Shown: positions 24,901 through 34,500 of the stretch, one piece after another | Numbering within the stretch: position 1 is the first letter of the stretch | How the letters are laid out: each line of letters opens with the position of its first letter | Program-made: the position numbers and the translations under genes | Notes under the pieces: model-generated | Told to the model about the DNA's origin: nothing | What the model saw: the letters and a program-made list of their open reading frames with translations, nothing else | Database searches by the model: none | NCBI GenBank assembly: GCA_024697625.1 | Contig: JAILFJ010000172.1 | Location: 1 to 64,000 of the forward strand | Direction: 5' to 3' | Length of the DNA stretch: 64,000 nt | Source of the DNA: Oscillospiraceae bacterium | GTDB lineage: Bacteria; Bacillota; Clostridia; Oscillospirales; Oscillospiraceae

Positions 24901-27568
24901 CCAAATCAGTATTTCGCCACGAGGTTTGTCCGGTCGGTAATGTCTGCCACTGATAGGTCAAGTTGTCGCCCACCGCATTACAACGAAACGCAGCGGTCTT
25001 TCCATCCTGAACCGTACAATTATTGGGCTGCGTGGTAATAGCAAACAGGGTCTCCGTCACAACGTGGGTACTGGCGTCAAGATACAGATCTGCAATTATT
25101 TTAGTATAACCATCCGCAGGTTGTGTTATTTTGTATTCTATCGTCTTGTGACTATTATATGTTGATGTTGTTCTATTTCCGTTTCTATAAACATTGATAA
25201 GTTCCGGGCAGCCTCCAATATTCAAGCTGCTAAGATTGTTCCAGGCACAGGCTAAATCGCATAGTTCTCGACAATTATTCACGTATAACGTATTTATTTT
25301 ATTGCTTGTGCAGTTCAGCGATCCCAAAGCCGATAGATTACTGACATCAAGGCCTGTGAGGCAGTTCTCTCCACAATTGAGACTCGTCAAAAAGGTCAAA
25401 CTACCGACATCAAGGCTTGTAAGACTATTACGATAACAATCAAGCGCCGTCAGAGATATCAGATCACTGACATTAAGATTTGTGAGTTTATTCTGATTAC
25501 AATCGAGAGTTGTGAGAGATGTCAGGCCGCTGACGTTAAGGCTGGTCAGGCTGTTTAACGAGCAGTTGAGAGTTGTTAGAGACATCAGGCCGCTGGCATC
25601 AAGGCTGGTCAGTTTATTTGACGAACAGTTGAGAGTTGTTAAAGACGTCAGTCCGCTGACATCAAGGCTGGTCAGTTTGTTATTGTCACATTTTAGAGAT
25701 ATCAGAGATGTCAGACCGCTGACATTGAGACTTGTAAGGTTATTATGCCCGCAGTCAAGAACAGTCAGAAACGTCAGGCTGCTGACATCAAGGCTCGCGA
25801 ACTCATTATAGTTGCAGTCAAGAACAGTCAGAGAAGTCAGGTCGCTGACATCGAGACTTTTTAGGCTATTATAGTGACAGTCAAGAGTAGTCAGAGACGT
25901 CAAATTGCTGACATTGAGACTTGTTAGCCAAACATTCATCCTGCTACAGTCAAGAGTAGTCAGAGAAGTCAGACTGCTGACATCGAGACTTTCTATATAG
26001 TTACTACTGCAGTTCAGCTCGGTTAAGGAGGTAAAAACTTCAATTCCAACCAAAGAGCTGATACCTTTTGAGCTACAGTCCAAAGTCTTTACAGCAGCTA
26101 TTTCTGTATCTCCAAGATAGCTGTTTCCATCTATGTCAAAGCCTGTAACAATATTACGAAAGGAATCGCTCGGGAAATTCGTTTTGTCGATTACGTAAAG
26201 TTTCTTCGGATCCGGAGTCACAAATACTTCGCAGCTTGCTGTTTTGCCGTTGTATGACTGCGCTGTGATCAATGCCGTGCCAGCACCCACGGCTGTAACA
26301 ATTCCGTCCGAAACGGTTGCTATGGATGGATCTGATGATACCCATGTGACTGTTTTGATGGTCGCATTTTCCGGTGTGAAGATAACGTTCAATCTGGCAG
26401 TATCCCACTGACAAATATCGATTCTGTTCTGATCAAACTCTATCTTTTCAACCTTGACCGTATTATCTATTACTGATACCGCACAGCTTGCAGTTTTACC
26501 GTTATAGGACTTTGCAGTGATGGTGGTTGTTCCTTCTCCGACCGCGGTAACCAGGCCGTCCGCGCTGACTGTGGCAATACCGGAATCTAAGGATGACCAC
26601 GTACAGCTTCGATTCTTTGCGTTGGAAGGGCTGTAAGAAACGGAGAGCTGACTGGTTTCATTGATATTCATTTCCAGCTCCGTTTTGTCCAGCTGAATAG
26701 AACTGACGGAAGGCCGGTTATCGATCACTTTTATGGTACAGGAATTCCAACCGGAGTTCCAGTTTAATCCCATGCTCACAGATTTCCCTGTTGTTGCGCC
26801 ACGGACATACAGTTTATATTGTGTTTCAGAGTATCCGACAGGGAATGTGCGGGTAATCCGCTGTGGCGTTTTCGATGTGTTGCCACTCGGATGTGTGATA
26901 CTTTTGCCTATGGAATAATCATAGGTAGAAGACCACGACCCGTTCTTATACTCACAATTATAGGTATCCAGTACAGTACCGTTTGTGTATTCCAGTCGAG
27001 TTTCAATCCAGTTGTACTCATAGCTGCCAGGGGTCACATAGAACGTAATCGGAAGCTGACAGAAGTCAAAATCCGAAACGTATACTGTCATGGTTCCGTT
27101 ACTGTCTTCACCCACAATATCTACCAGAGTCGGAGTGATGTCTGCTGCCTGGACGGGTTCCTCGTCAGGGTCATATTCTTCATCATTATCAGGAGATTCA
27201 TCAGTTTCCTGAGAATCCTCTTCCGGAGGATTGTCGACCGTGTCAGATTCTTCGGTCGGTAGTTCAGATTCGGGAGAAGAATCTTCTTTATCAGCGGGAT
27301 AGGAGACGGTCTCCTCATCTGGTGGCTCCTCAAAAGACTCCTCGGTCTCGACAGGCTCCGCTGTCAGATCCGCATCCTCATCCATGGGGAGGGGGTAATT
27401 CCCTTCAGAAAACTCTTCTGTTTCCTCACAGGAGGCATCCTGTTCCGTAAAAGCTGTGTCTTCGGTGGTCGCTTCCGCTTCTTCCTCCGCAAACGCGGCT
27501 ACGGGCATGAGGCTGAAGCACATCACCAGAACCAGCAAAACGGACAGAGGCTTTCTCCATCTTTCCAC
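21965..27568 (-). CDS. Giant secreted multidomain LRR / Ig-like surface protein
   Basis: 1867 residues. Order: signal peptide (1-28, cleavage after AAFA); acidic Glu/Ser/Thr-rich region (30-150); a beta domain; two Big_2 bacterial Ig-like domains (about 285-450, with SIATVSDGIVTAVGAGTALI); an EF-hand-like loop near 478 (DIDGNSYLGDTE); 13 leucine-rich repeats (515-789); an Ig-like unit; a pre-peptidase-C-like domain (about 935-1040); three Cys-pair repeats (1040-1155, pattern C..TGYTGD.VCS.CG); and a long beta-rich stalk to the end. There is no LPXTG motif or C-terminal membrane helix, so attachment is unclear. Role: adhesion or matrix binding, by analogy with BspA/internalin-like proteins. 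It shares the stalk with the protein at 31564-35448. Confidence 0.85.
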   Translation of the reverse strand: MERWRKPLSVLLVLVMCFSLMPVAAFAEEEAEATTEDTAFTEQDASCEETEEFSEGNYPLPMDEDADLTAEPVETEESFEEPPDEETVSYPADKEDSSPESELPTEESDTVDNPPEEDSQETDESPDNDEEYDPDEEPVQAADITPTLVDIVGEDSNGTMTVYVSDFDFCQLPITFYVTPGSYEYNWIETRLEYTNGTVLDTYNCEYKNGSWSSTYDYSIGKSITHPSGNTSKTPQRITRTFPVGYSETQYKLYVRGATTGKSVSMGLNWNSGWNSCTIKVIDNRPSVSSIQLDKTELEMNINETSQLSVSYSPSNAKNRSCTWSSLDSGIATVSADGLVTAVGEGTTTITAKSYNGKTASCAVSVIDNTVKVEKIEFDQNRIDICQWDTARLNVIFTPENATIKTVTWVSSDPSIATVSDGIVTAVGAGTALITAQSYNGKTASCEVFVTPDPKKLYVIDKTNFPSDSFRNIVTGFDIDGNSYLGDTEIAAVKTLDCSSKGISSLVGIEVFTSLTELNCSSNYIESLDVSSLTSLTTLDCSRMNVWLTSLNVSNLTSLTTLDCHYNSLKSLDVSDLTSLTVLDCNYNEFASLDVSSLTFLTVLDCGHNNLTSLNVSGLTSLISLKCDNNKLTSLDVSGLTSLTTLNCSSNKLTSLDASGLMSLTTLNCSLNSLTSLNVSGLTSLTTLDCNQNKLTNLNVSDLISLTALDCYRNSLTSLDVGSLTFLTSLNCGENCLTGLDVSNLSALGSLNCTSNKINTLYVNNCRELCDLACAWNNLSSLNIGGCPELINVYRNGNRTTSTYNSHKTIEYKITQPADGYTKIIADLYLDASTHVVTETLFAITTQPNNCTVQDGKTAAFRCNAVGDNLTYQWQTLPTGQTSWRNTDLEGNNSNLLSFTAKGVYNNWKFRCAVKDGSENSLTTNDVTLTVTPKPAREIHVGETLTAVIGYGGDTDSFVFVPEKTGTYLFASRGDRDTCGSLCDADRNVITDNDNDGEGNNFKIRFKFTAGVTYYLVARYNDEETSGSFSVELICAHDMTELCNVKAATCSETGYTGDEVCSICGETVNKGTVIAKLAHTPGKAVRENEKAATCTAEGSYDEVVYCKVCHEELSRVKKTIEKIPHEKELVGVKEPTVAEEGYTGDLVCKFCGKVFEQGTVIPALWFEMPEELSLNKSYILMTLNGNPDELTTTLKDEALRHRVRWTTDSGKNNVISVMNGIVTAEGPGMDYVVATLSNGEESISAQCRVDVLNEEKQRGTQITASLPVTKLTTELLKTDYARIPVVLILKQNNMNPADVKLSDGKVLEDTGVMIDEATFIGGGKADIRKAFGLRVADDRTLELVPIINVKDKAAVKAVAGSYKSAIHLVLSDGTETDTAEVTVTVKKSQPKLTVKAVTVNGFISGQTVPVEITGGTVRFIPAQDLGFATLNSDLTVTVKNGVTQSGSKTVTLNNVELEDWAVPTTLKITVKNQYKAPKITLKPTTVTVNKAHSDVAAAEAAVTPLEGMNHVISASGVSGLNAWYDRNTECVMVSAGSATAGKTAYKVPVKADGKPVAYLNVKVVDGTPSITTKVTGTINPNLKNSPAIITVTGKNYNAAAGTYTVTIQQNGSDVDPELFQTPQKGNMIYVTAGTKTPADGKYTAIVSCAEAGAAKAVTLTVKTAKAPAMTATLKAAGSIDILRGTGQITVTPTIKNKYDYDESKLGLKLPKGLTWEYKNGKFIVTAIPGENINPATKTATLTLNGTAISKPVTLTLKQGKATVNQSTKEITLSKNDRFDRQSVILSLSDSTLYDIGNARVTMTDSSGYLIPIPLGNGEYAIGYMDNKLPANVRSGKLKSTTVKFNVYLQGNGGNKANATLSVKVNFG
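25202..26026 (-). repeat. 13 tandem leucine-rich repeats (63-bp DNA period)
   Basis: Units follow LTTLDCNQNKLTSLNVSGLTS, mostly 21 residues with one of 23. DNA copies differ mainly at variable solvent positions. The repeat produces misleading open frames on the plus strand. Confidence 0.9.
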
Positions 27569-27654
27569 CTTTTCTATTCCATCCTTTCACAAAATATTGG
27601 ATTGAAACGAGAGTCGTGCATCTTACCGCCCAAAAAAGATTGACTATATTGCTT

Positions 27655-27692
27655 CTGCGGGAAGCGGAGTGCAGGACACCCGCTTCCCGCAG
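27655..27692. terminator. Hairpin downstream of the second Tat flavin reductase
   Basis: A perfect 12-bp stem (CTGCGGGAAGCG / CGCTTCCCGCAG) with a 14-nt loop and no T-run. Possibly a weak terminator or mRNA 3' stabiliser. Confidence 0.5.
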
Positions 27693-27722
27693 GAGATTGA
27701 TGACTTCTCTTCTGTGCTTTTC

Positions 27723-29651
27723 TTACTTGATGTACTCAACAGCCTCGGTGGCAGCGATGTAGCCGGAGTCGACGCAGAGGCCGTAGCAGAAGCCGGGGAC
27801 ATCATAGTACGGGCTGTAGTACAGCGAGCCGTTGTCGGTGCCGACGACGTACAGACCCTGCATCGGGGTGTTGTCCGGCTTGAGGGCACGCAGCCTGTCA
27901 TCGGTGCGGATGCCGCCGAAGGTGCTCCAGGCGGAGGGCTCGCACTGAACCGCATAGAAGGGTCCCTTCTCGACCTTGCTCAGATACCAGGGATTGGTAC
28001 CGAACTCTTCGTCCACACCCTTGTCGCAGTACTCGTTGTACTTGGCGACGGTGGCGGGCAGATCGGTCAGACCGAAGGCCTCGGCCAGCTCTTCGATGGT
28101 GTCGGCCTTGGCAAGCCAGCCTTCGCGGATGCCTTCCTCGATGTCCTCGGGGAGCTTGTCCAGGATGCGGCCCTTGAAGTAGTTGCCGATGAACCAGACG
28201 CCCGCATCTGTCGTTGCGCCCTTGGCGATGGTGTACTCATAGAGGCCCTGGGTTGTCATGGCGTCCACATAGGCCTGGTCCACAATGCCGTACCACGGGG
28301 CATTCAGGACGATCTGCTCGGAGCCGTAGCTCATCGGGTAGTCGCAGAGCAGGCCTTCGTTGATGAAGCGCTTGCCTTCCTGGTCGACCAGCAGGTTGCC
28401 GTACAGGCCGAACTTGAATGCGTAGTTCTGATCGTATTTATCCTGCTTGGCCGGACGGGAAGCCTTGGAGTTGGTTCCGCCGTACTCGCAGGGGCAGTAG
28501 CCGAAGGTCTTGGTCATGACGGCGCCCGCGTCGGTGGCCATCATGATGCCGTCGCCGGTGCAGAGGCTGTTGCCGCCAGCGGCCGCGTTCAGCTTGCGGG
28601 TCTTGAGGAACTTCTCCTGCAGGTCGCGGTTGCCGAGGTAGCCGCCGGAGGCGATGATCACAGCCTTGGCATTGACGGTCACGCTGGTGCCGTCGGCCTT
28701 CTTTGCCGTGACGCCGACCGCCTTGTCGCCGTCCATCAGGAGGCCTGTCGCCGTGGTGTTGAAGAGAACCTCAACGCCTGCGTCCTCAAGGGCCTTGTTC
28801 CAGAGCTCGACACGCTCTTCCAGCGCGTTGGTGATCAGATGGAAGCCGCCCTTCTCCTGATAGAACGGAGTCTCGAAACGGAAGTTCGCTTCCTTCATCG
28901 CATAGCCGATGCCGACCAGATTCTCAACCGCGTTCTTGCTCTCGTCCAGGCAGCGGTGCATCAGGGCCGGGTTCGGAGTCCAGTGGGTGTAGTTCATGAC
29001 ATGCTGGAAGACCTCGTCGACCTCCAGGGTCGTGCCGCCCTCACGGGCATGCAGAACAGAGGTATCGACGGCGAAGGGGCCGGAGACCTTGATGCCGTTG
29101 ACACCGGCAACCGAGCCGGCCTTCTCGATGGTGAGGACCTTGGCGCCCATTTTGCCTGCCGTGATGGAGGCCATGAAGCCGGAGCCGCCGCAGCCGATGA
29201 CGCAGACGTCGACGTCGTAGGTCTCATCCGCACCCGCAACTGCGGTGACGGTCTTGGCGAGCCAGGCTTCCTTGTCGCCGCCGGCCTGCGCTACGCAGTC
29301 GGCGATGGCTTCCTTGACGGCACGGGAGGAGTTGGAGGCGCCGGTGATGGCGTCCAGGCCGCCGGCCTGGTTCTCGATGATCGCCGGGATCAGCTGGTCC
29401 TGAACCTGGGAGAAGAGGATCGGCGTCTCATTCTGGGAGATGATCTCAACGTTGGTCAGGGCATCCTCGCTGAAGGTGCACTCGACCGTGACATAGCTCA
29501 GGTTGCCGTAGGCTGTGGCCTGATACTTGCCGGGCTTGTACATGCCCTCGGCACCGGCTACCGGAAGTCCGGCAATGCCCATTGCGGCAACGCCGAGTGC
29601 GCCTGCGGCAGTGCCTTTCAGAAATTCGCGACGGGTAATCTGTTTGCTCAT
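27723..29651 (-). CDS. Second Tat-exported FMN-binding / FAD-dependent reductase
   Basis: 642 residues. Tat signal ITRREFLKG with a hydrophobic stretch ending PVAGAEG. An FMN_bind domain covers 35-125, with flavinylation motif DAITGASNSS. The FAD domain opens with VCVIGCGGSGFMASI near 150 and has VNGIKVSGPFAVD, IIASGGYLGN and, near the C-terminus, GLYVVGTDNGSLYYSPY then PGFCYGLCVDSG. It has the same architecture as the reductase at 16776 but diverges strongly in the substrate part, so it probably uses another acceptor. It stands alone with its own promoter; no regulator is adjacent. Confidence 0.85.
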   Translation of the reverse strand: MSKQITRREFLKGTAAGALGVAAMGIAGLPVAGAEGMYKPGKYQATAYGNLSYVTVECTFSEDALTNVEIISQNETPILFSQVQDQLIPAIIENQAGGLDAITGASNSSRAVKEAIADCVAQAGGDKEAWLAKTVTAVAGADETYDVDVCVIGCGGSGFMASITAGKMGAKVLTIEKAGSVAGVNGIKVSGPFAVDTSVLHAREGGTTLEVDEVFQHVMNYTHWTPNPALMHRCLDESKNAVENLVGIGYAMKEANFRFETPFYQEKGGFHLITNALEERVELWNKALEDAGVEVLFNTTATGLLMDGDKAVGVTAKKADGTSVTVNAKAVIIASGGYLGNRDLQEKFLKTRKLNAAAGGNSLCTGDGIMMATDAGAVMTKTFGYCPCEYGGTNSKASRPAKQDKYDQNYAFKFGLYGNLLVDQEGKRFINEGLLCDYPMSYGSEQIVLNAPWYGIVDQAYVDAMTTQGLYEYTIAKGATTDAGVWFIGNYFKGRILDKLPEDIEEGIREGWLAKADTIEELAEAFGLTDLPATVAKYNEYCDKGVDEEFGTNPWYLSKVEKGPFYAVQCEPSAWSTFGGIRTDDRLRALKPDNTPMQGLYVVGTDNGSLYYSPYYDVPGFCYGLCVDSGYIAATEAVEYIK

Positions 29652-29691
29652 ACGTTTACTCCTTTTCTAAAATTTTAACAAGGATGTATTT

Positions 29692-29720
29692 ATTATAGCA
29701 CGCCAAAACTTGAATTTAAA
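29692..29720 (-). promoter_or_regulatory. Promoter of the second Tat flavin reductase
   Basis: On the minus strand TTTAAA (29715-29720), 17 bp, consensus TATAAT (29692-29697). Confidence 0.7.
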
Positions 29721-29862
29721 GAGAAAAAATGATAATGTTAGGCAACCTGCAGAAGTTGACAGCAGCCAAAATACAGCCCGTCTGCACAGAGAGACCCGTC
29801 TCAGGACGGCCGTTTTACAGGGGTATGGGCTGTATCTGAATACGATCAGGAGGAACCGGCAG

Positions 29863-30366
29863 ATGCATGACGAACTGACCCGTGAGGATATCCGCAAGAT
29901 GAAGGAGGAGCTCGACTATCGGAGGCTGGAGCTGATGCCCGGCCTGATCGAAGAGGTCAAACGCACCCGCGCCTTCGGGGATCTGAGCGAGAATTATGAA
30001 TACAAGGCGGCCAAGCAGGCCCAGAACCAGAACCGGAGCCGTATCCGCTATCTGGAGGGAATGATCAAAACAGCCAGGATCATTGATGACCGCTCCGACG
30101 AAGACTGCGTCGGTCTCTTTGACGAGGTAGAGATCTATATGCCCGAGGAGGACGACACGGAGACCATCCGCGTAGTGACCACGGTGCGCTGCGATCCCCG
30201 CAAGGGTCTGATCAGCAGAGAATCCCCCTTTGGGAAACAGGTCCTCGGGAAGAAGGTCGGAGACCGCTTTACCGTCCACGTTAACGAGAGCTACAGCTAC
30301 GAGGCGGAGATCCGCTCCATCCGGAAATCCCGGGACGACGGCTCGGTCCCGCTGATGGGTTACTGA
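29863..30366 (+). CDS. greA: GreA/GreB family transcription elongation factor
   Basis: 167 residues from ATG 29863, preceded by ATCAGGAGGAA; the longer open frame upstream is not translated-looking. The N-terminal coiled coil (LTREDIRKMKEELDYRR) carries the acidic tip region near GDLSENYEYKAAKQ. The C-terminal FKBP-like domain has RCDPRKGLISRESPFGKQ and GKKVGDRFTV. GreA binds in the secondary channel of RNA polymerase and promotes cleavage of backtracked RNA. It is slightly longer than typical (about 158) and is a single gene, so it may be a second, GreA-like paralogue. Confidence 0.82.
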   Translation: MHDELTREDIRKMKEELDYRRLELMPGLIEEVKRTRAFGDLSENYEYKAAKQAQNQNRSRIRYLEGMIKTARIIDDRSDEDCVGLFDEVEIYMPEEDDTETIRVVTTVRCDPRKGLISRESPFGKQVLGKKVGDRFTVHVNESYSYEAEIRSIRKSRDDGSVPLMGY

Positions 30367-30409
30367 AGCGGCGTTCCGGGCATCGGCCGATAAGGCCGTC
30401 TGCTCCGTC

Positions 30410-31288
30410 TTACTGCGTCAGTTCTTCCGGATTGACGTGTATCATCACATGCTTGATATTCGGGAAGTTTTCCTCCACACGGCTGTGGACGCTTTCCGCG
30501 ATGGCATGCGCATCGACCAGCGAAATATCTCTTCGCACCGCAATCTCCAGGTCCACGTAGATCTTATTGCCAAACTGTCTGGTACGGAGCAGATCGACGT
30601 GCTTTACCCCCGGCTGGCTTTCGATGAAGCTGCGGATCTGCCGCTCCGTCTCGTTGCTGCAGGAGGTATCCAGCATCTTGTCGAGCGCGTCCCGGCTGAT
30701 GTCAAACGCCACTTTGAGGATCAGGACGCAGATGATCAGACCGGCAACGGGGTCCATGAACGGAAAGCCGATCCGGGCCAGGCCGATGCCGATGAAGGAT
30801 CCCACCGAGGAGATGGCATCCGAGCGGTGGTGCCACGCGTCTGCCTTGAATGCGGCCGAATCCAGCTTCCGTGCATAGTGCATGGTGTACTGATACATCG
30901 CTTCCTTTACAACAATCGACACCACAGCCGCAACCAGCGGCAGCAGGGTTGGGATCGTCGGTGTGTCCTGCTCGGACAGCAGCGCCCGGATACCGGAGTA
31001 TCCGATCCCGACGGCTGTCCCTCCGAGGGTCAGACCCAGGATCAGAGAAGCGACGCATTCGAGCCTCTCGTGCCCGTAGGGATGCTCCGCATCCTCCCGC
31101 CGTTTTGACAGCAGCACCCCGATATAGGCGATCAGCGTTGCAAAGACGTCTGACAGCGAGTGTACCGCGTCCGACACCATGGCGCCGGATTTCCCGAAGA
31201 GGCCGGCAAACAGCTTGAATGCCGCCAGCAGTACATTCCCTAGGATTCCGACCAGGGACAGTTTTGTTATGATTCTGTTCTCTTCCAC
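30410..31288 (-). CDS. Cation diffusion facilitator (CDF) family transporter
   Basis: 292 residues with a GTG start (31286-31288) behind TTGAGGAGC. Six membrane helices are expected. The metal-site motifs are SDAVHSLSD in helix 2 (H-x-x-x-D) and DAWHHRSD in helix 5. The cytoplasmic C-terminal domain has VDLEIAVRRDISLVDAHAIAE and ends KHVMIHVNPEE. CDF proteins export Zn, Mn, Fe or Co by proton exchange. The H-x-x-x-D pattern fits Zn, Fe or Co better than Mn types, but this is not decisive. Confidence 0.87.
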   Translation of the reverse strand: MEENRIITKLSLVGILGNVLLAAFKLFAGLFGKSGAMVSDAVHSLSDVFATLIAYIGVLLSKRREDAEHPYGHERLECVASLILGLTLGGTAVGIGYSGIRALLSEQDTPTIPTLLPLVAAVVSIVVKEAMYQYTMHYARKLDSAAFKADAWHHRSDAISSVGSFIGIGLARIGFPFMDPVAGLIICVLILKVAFDISRDALDKMLDTSCSNETERQIRSFIESQPGVKHVDLLRTRQFGNKIYVDLEIAVRRDISLVDAHAIAESVHSRVEENFPNIKHVMIHVNPEELTQ

Positions 31289-31338
31289 AATAACAGCTCC
31301 TCAACCTGACGATTTGTCTCATCCGTCGGGTATACCTG

Positions 31339-31383
31339 AAAAAGAGCATCCCGGGACAAGTCACTGTCCCGCAGATGCTCTTT
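31339..31383 (-). terminator. Terminator between the LRR gene and the CDF gene
   Basis: Stem GAGCATC..GGGACA / TGTCCC..GATGCTC (31344-31380). On the minus strand the stem is followed by CTTTTTC. It likely ends the LRR transcript whose stop codon is at 31564. Confidence 0.65.
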
Positions 31384-31563
31384 CTTATTGCCTCTGCTGT
31401 CGCTTTCACGACCCGACCACACACCGTTCCCGTATCGGAAGGTATTGCCTGATCAGTCTGTATCGTAGATGACACCTATGTGTGTTCAGCGCCATCACGT
31501 TTGGGTCATCATAGCATTTCCGTGCGGCCCGTGTCAAGTGAAAACTCTGTCCGCCCGTTCCGG

Positions 31564-34500
31564 TCAGCTGCACTGCATGCTGGCCAGACGGCTGCAGTTC
31601 TTGAAGGCGGCTTTTCCGATCGTCGCGACCTGGTTGCCCATGGTCACCGACTCCAGCGCCGCGCATCCCTCGAAGGCGCTCTCACCGATCTTTATTACGG
31701 AAACCGGGATATCCATGTTTTTGAGTGACGTGTCGCCTGCAAAGGCGTTTGCGGGAATCTCGGTCATTGTCTCCGGCAGCCGGCATGTGACCAGCGCAGT
31801 GTTTCCGCTGCAGTTGAGCGTGGTGAGGGCCCTGTTGGCGCTCAGATCAAGCGAGGTCAGCGCATTCCCGCTGCAGTTCAGCTCCTGCAGTGCCGTGAAC
31901 TTCTCGATCCCCAGCAGAGAGCTGATCCCCTTTTCGGAGCAGTCGATAACGATCACTGCGGCCGTCTCTTCCTCACTCAGTGCGCCGTCCCCGTCCTTGT
32001 CAAACTGGGCCACTGCTTCACGGAAGCTCTGGTCAGGGAAGTTGTGATGGCTGATCACAGTTCCTTCGACCGGCACGGCTTCGGGCTTCACCGTGTCGTT
32101 CTTTACGATGTTCACGGTGACGGGAAGGGTGGCATTTGCAACAGTGGAGTTATTCCCCTTCAGGAAGACCTTCAGGGAAAGTCTGGCGCTCTTCGTCTTT
32201 TCGGGCACGGTGACAGTGTCTCCTGCAAAGTGGATCTCACACACACCGTCTCCCAGATCGGTCAGGGCAAAGGGCGCGGATACCTTGTTTGCAAGAAGCT
32301 CTACCCGGTCAATCTCGGAGAGTGCTGCGTCCGCTGCCGAAACAACGACCTTTTCGAAGGCATAGCGGTCGTTCCTAGACAGGGTGATGCTCTTCACGCT
32401 CTGTGTGAACTTTGAAGTCCCCATTTTGACAGTGAGTTTGAGCGGAGTCGCGGTCCGTACGGTGCCGGTCTCGTCCTTCATACCGACAGAATATGCTGTC
32501 TTATGGTTGACCTTTGCCGCATCTTTTACGGTCACGGTATAGGAGGCTCCATCCTCAGTAACAGTGACGCCGAAGGGCAGCTTTTCTGGTGCGATCACGG
32601 CTGCGTTCTTTCCGGTTCCCTCATAGAAGACCAGATCGTCCGGAGAGAGTTCTCCGTGTCCGTACCAGTTCTTCAGGGTCGGCGTGACTGTGACAGCGCT
32701 CTCCGGACGGATGACGTCCAGGCTGCCCTTCGCCTTCAGCGAGGCCGATTTTGCTGCCGCAGCGGAGTCCACCTTAAAGGTGGCCGACGCAGAAAGCTCT
32801 TTGCCTGCGACCGTCGCTGTCAGGGTCACGCGGTAGGTTCCGTCTTTCAGACCCTTACCGGGGTTCTCGGTGATGAGGACCTTGTTTCCGTCCTGCGAGA
32901 ACACAAACAGCTCCTTTGAGACCTCGGTGGATTCCTTGGAGGAGATGACCTGCTCATACTTGCTGGCGCTGTATTCCGCCGAAGCAAAATTCTTCGGAGT
33001 GACGGTAAGTGTCACCGGGCTGTCCGGTACGGTAAGATGGATCGCTCCCGCAGCTTTCACGGTCATGGACGGATCCTTGGCCGTGGACGCAAGGGTCCTG
33101 ACCGTGAGCTTTCCTACCGGCGCAGGCGCTCCCGCGCCTCTGTCGATGGCGAGGTTCACCGTGAAGCTCTTTGCCTTGCTGCTGTCAAAACCGTCTTTCA
33201 GGCTGACATTCAGGCGGTGTCCGTCTGTCGGATCGGGCTCGACGATCACGTCACCTGCGGTATAGGCTTTCCCGCCGAGCACAATCGAACTGACAGAGAT
33301 CACACTGTCCTCATACTGTGCCATATTGATCGCCGCTTCCGTGGTGGCAATATCCCTGGCGGCCGGGTTCAGGGTCAGGGAGGACGGTTTGAGGGTCAGC
33401 TTCGCCGCCGTTTTGCTCCCACTGACCGAGACGGTGACCGGACGCGGATCTTTCCAGCCCTCTACCTCCGCGCTGAGAGTCAGCTTCCCGCTGAACTTCT
33501 GGTCCAGGGCGCTGTCCTTAAGGGTCAGAGTCAGCTTGTTGCCGTCAAGCTCGACGTACTTCGCTGCGGAGTTCGACACCTCTTTGGCGGACACAACGGT
33601 CCCTCCGGTGAACACGAGTTCAACACACTCGCCGGGGTTGAAGCTGTTGAACTTGACCGCCTTCGCCTTGATGGTGGGCTGTGTCTTCTTGACCGTCACC
33701 GTCAGCTCGTCGGTCGTTACGGTCCAGCCGTAGCCGTTCAGGACGATCCTGCCCTTGCAGCTGCTCAGCTTCTTGGCATTGTCGAAAGCCGCCTGGGTGG
33801 GGATGAGCTCCAGGGTCCTGTCGTCCGCAACACGGATGGAGAAATACGTACCGGCATTGCTGCCTTCGGCGAAGGCGGCGCTTTCGATCGCAACGCCTTT
33901 GTCCTCCGGTTTCTCTGCCGCATCGTTGGCAGGATTTGAAACACTCTGGGCACTGGCAGCACTCCCGAGGTTCTGGGGGAGTACCAGCAGAACCGGGACT
34001 CTGGCATAGTCGGTACTGTAGAGTTCAGAAGTCACCTTTTTGATCTCAAGGCTCGCTCCGGTTACGGTCTCCGCAACCGTGCCTTCAATGACGTCAACTC
34101 TGCAGCGGAGCTTGCTGGAGAGGTCACCGTATGCGACTGTCGCTGTGACATAGCCGGTTCCCTTCTTCTCCGCGGTTACGGTACCGTTCCCGTCCACCGT
34201 GACCGCGCCGGTCTCGTCCGCATGTCCCTCGCTGTCCTCGACCGTCCAGTTCACGGTGACACGGTCGACCAGCTCATCCGGAAGTCCTACAATCGCCAGC
34301 GTCTCCGGGTGCCAGCCCGCTTCCATCAGAATATAATCCCGGTCAAGCCGAAGCGAATCCGCCGCGGCTCTGAAGAGAGCGGCCAACGCTTCCGCGTATT
34401 CCGCCTCGGCCGTGGCGTTCGCAGCTTCCGAGGAGACGGTTTCGGTTTCCGCTGCAGCCGTTTCCTCGGTCACAGACTCACCTGCCACGGGAGCCTCGGC

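Noticed and set aside
25202-26026. Regular 63-bp repeats that look like a CRISPR array
   Set aside because: They are in-frame leucine-rich repeats; the units are contiguous, with no spacers and no cas genes.
27669-29678. 669-codon plus-strand frame over the second flavin reductase
   Set aside because: Antisense shadow of a gene with intact Tat, FMN and FAD motifs.
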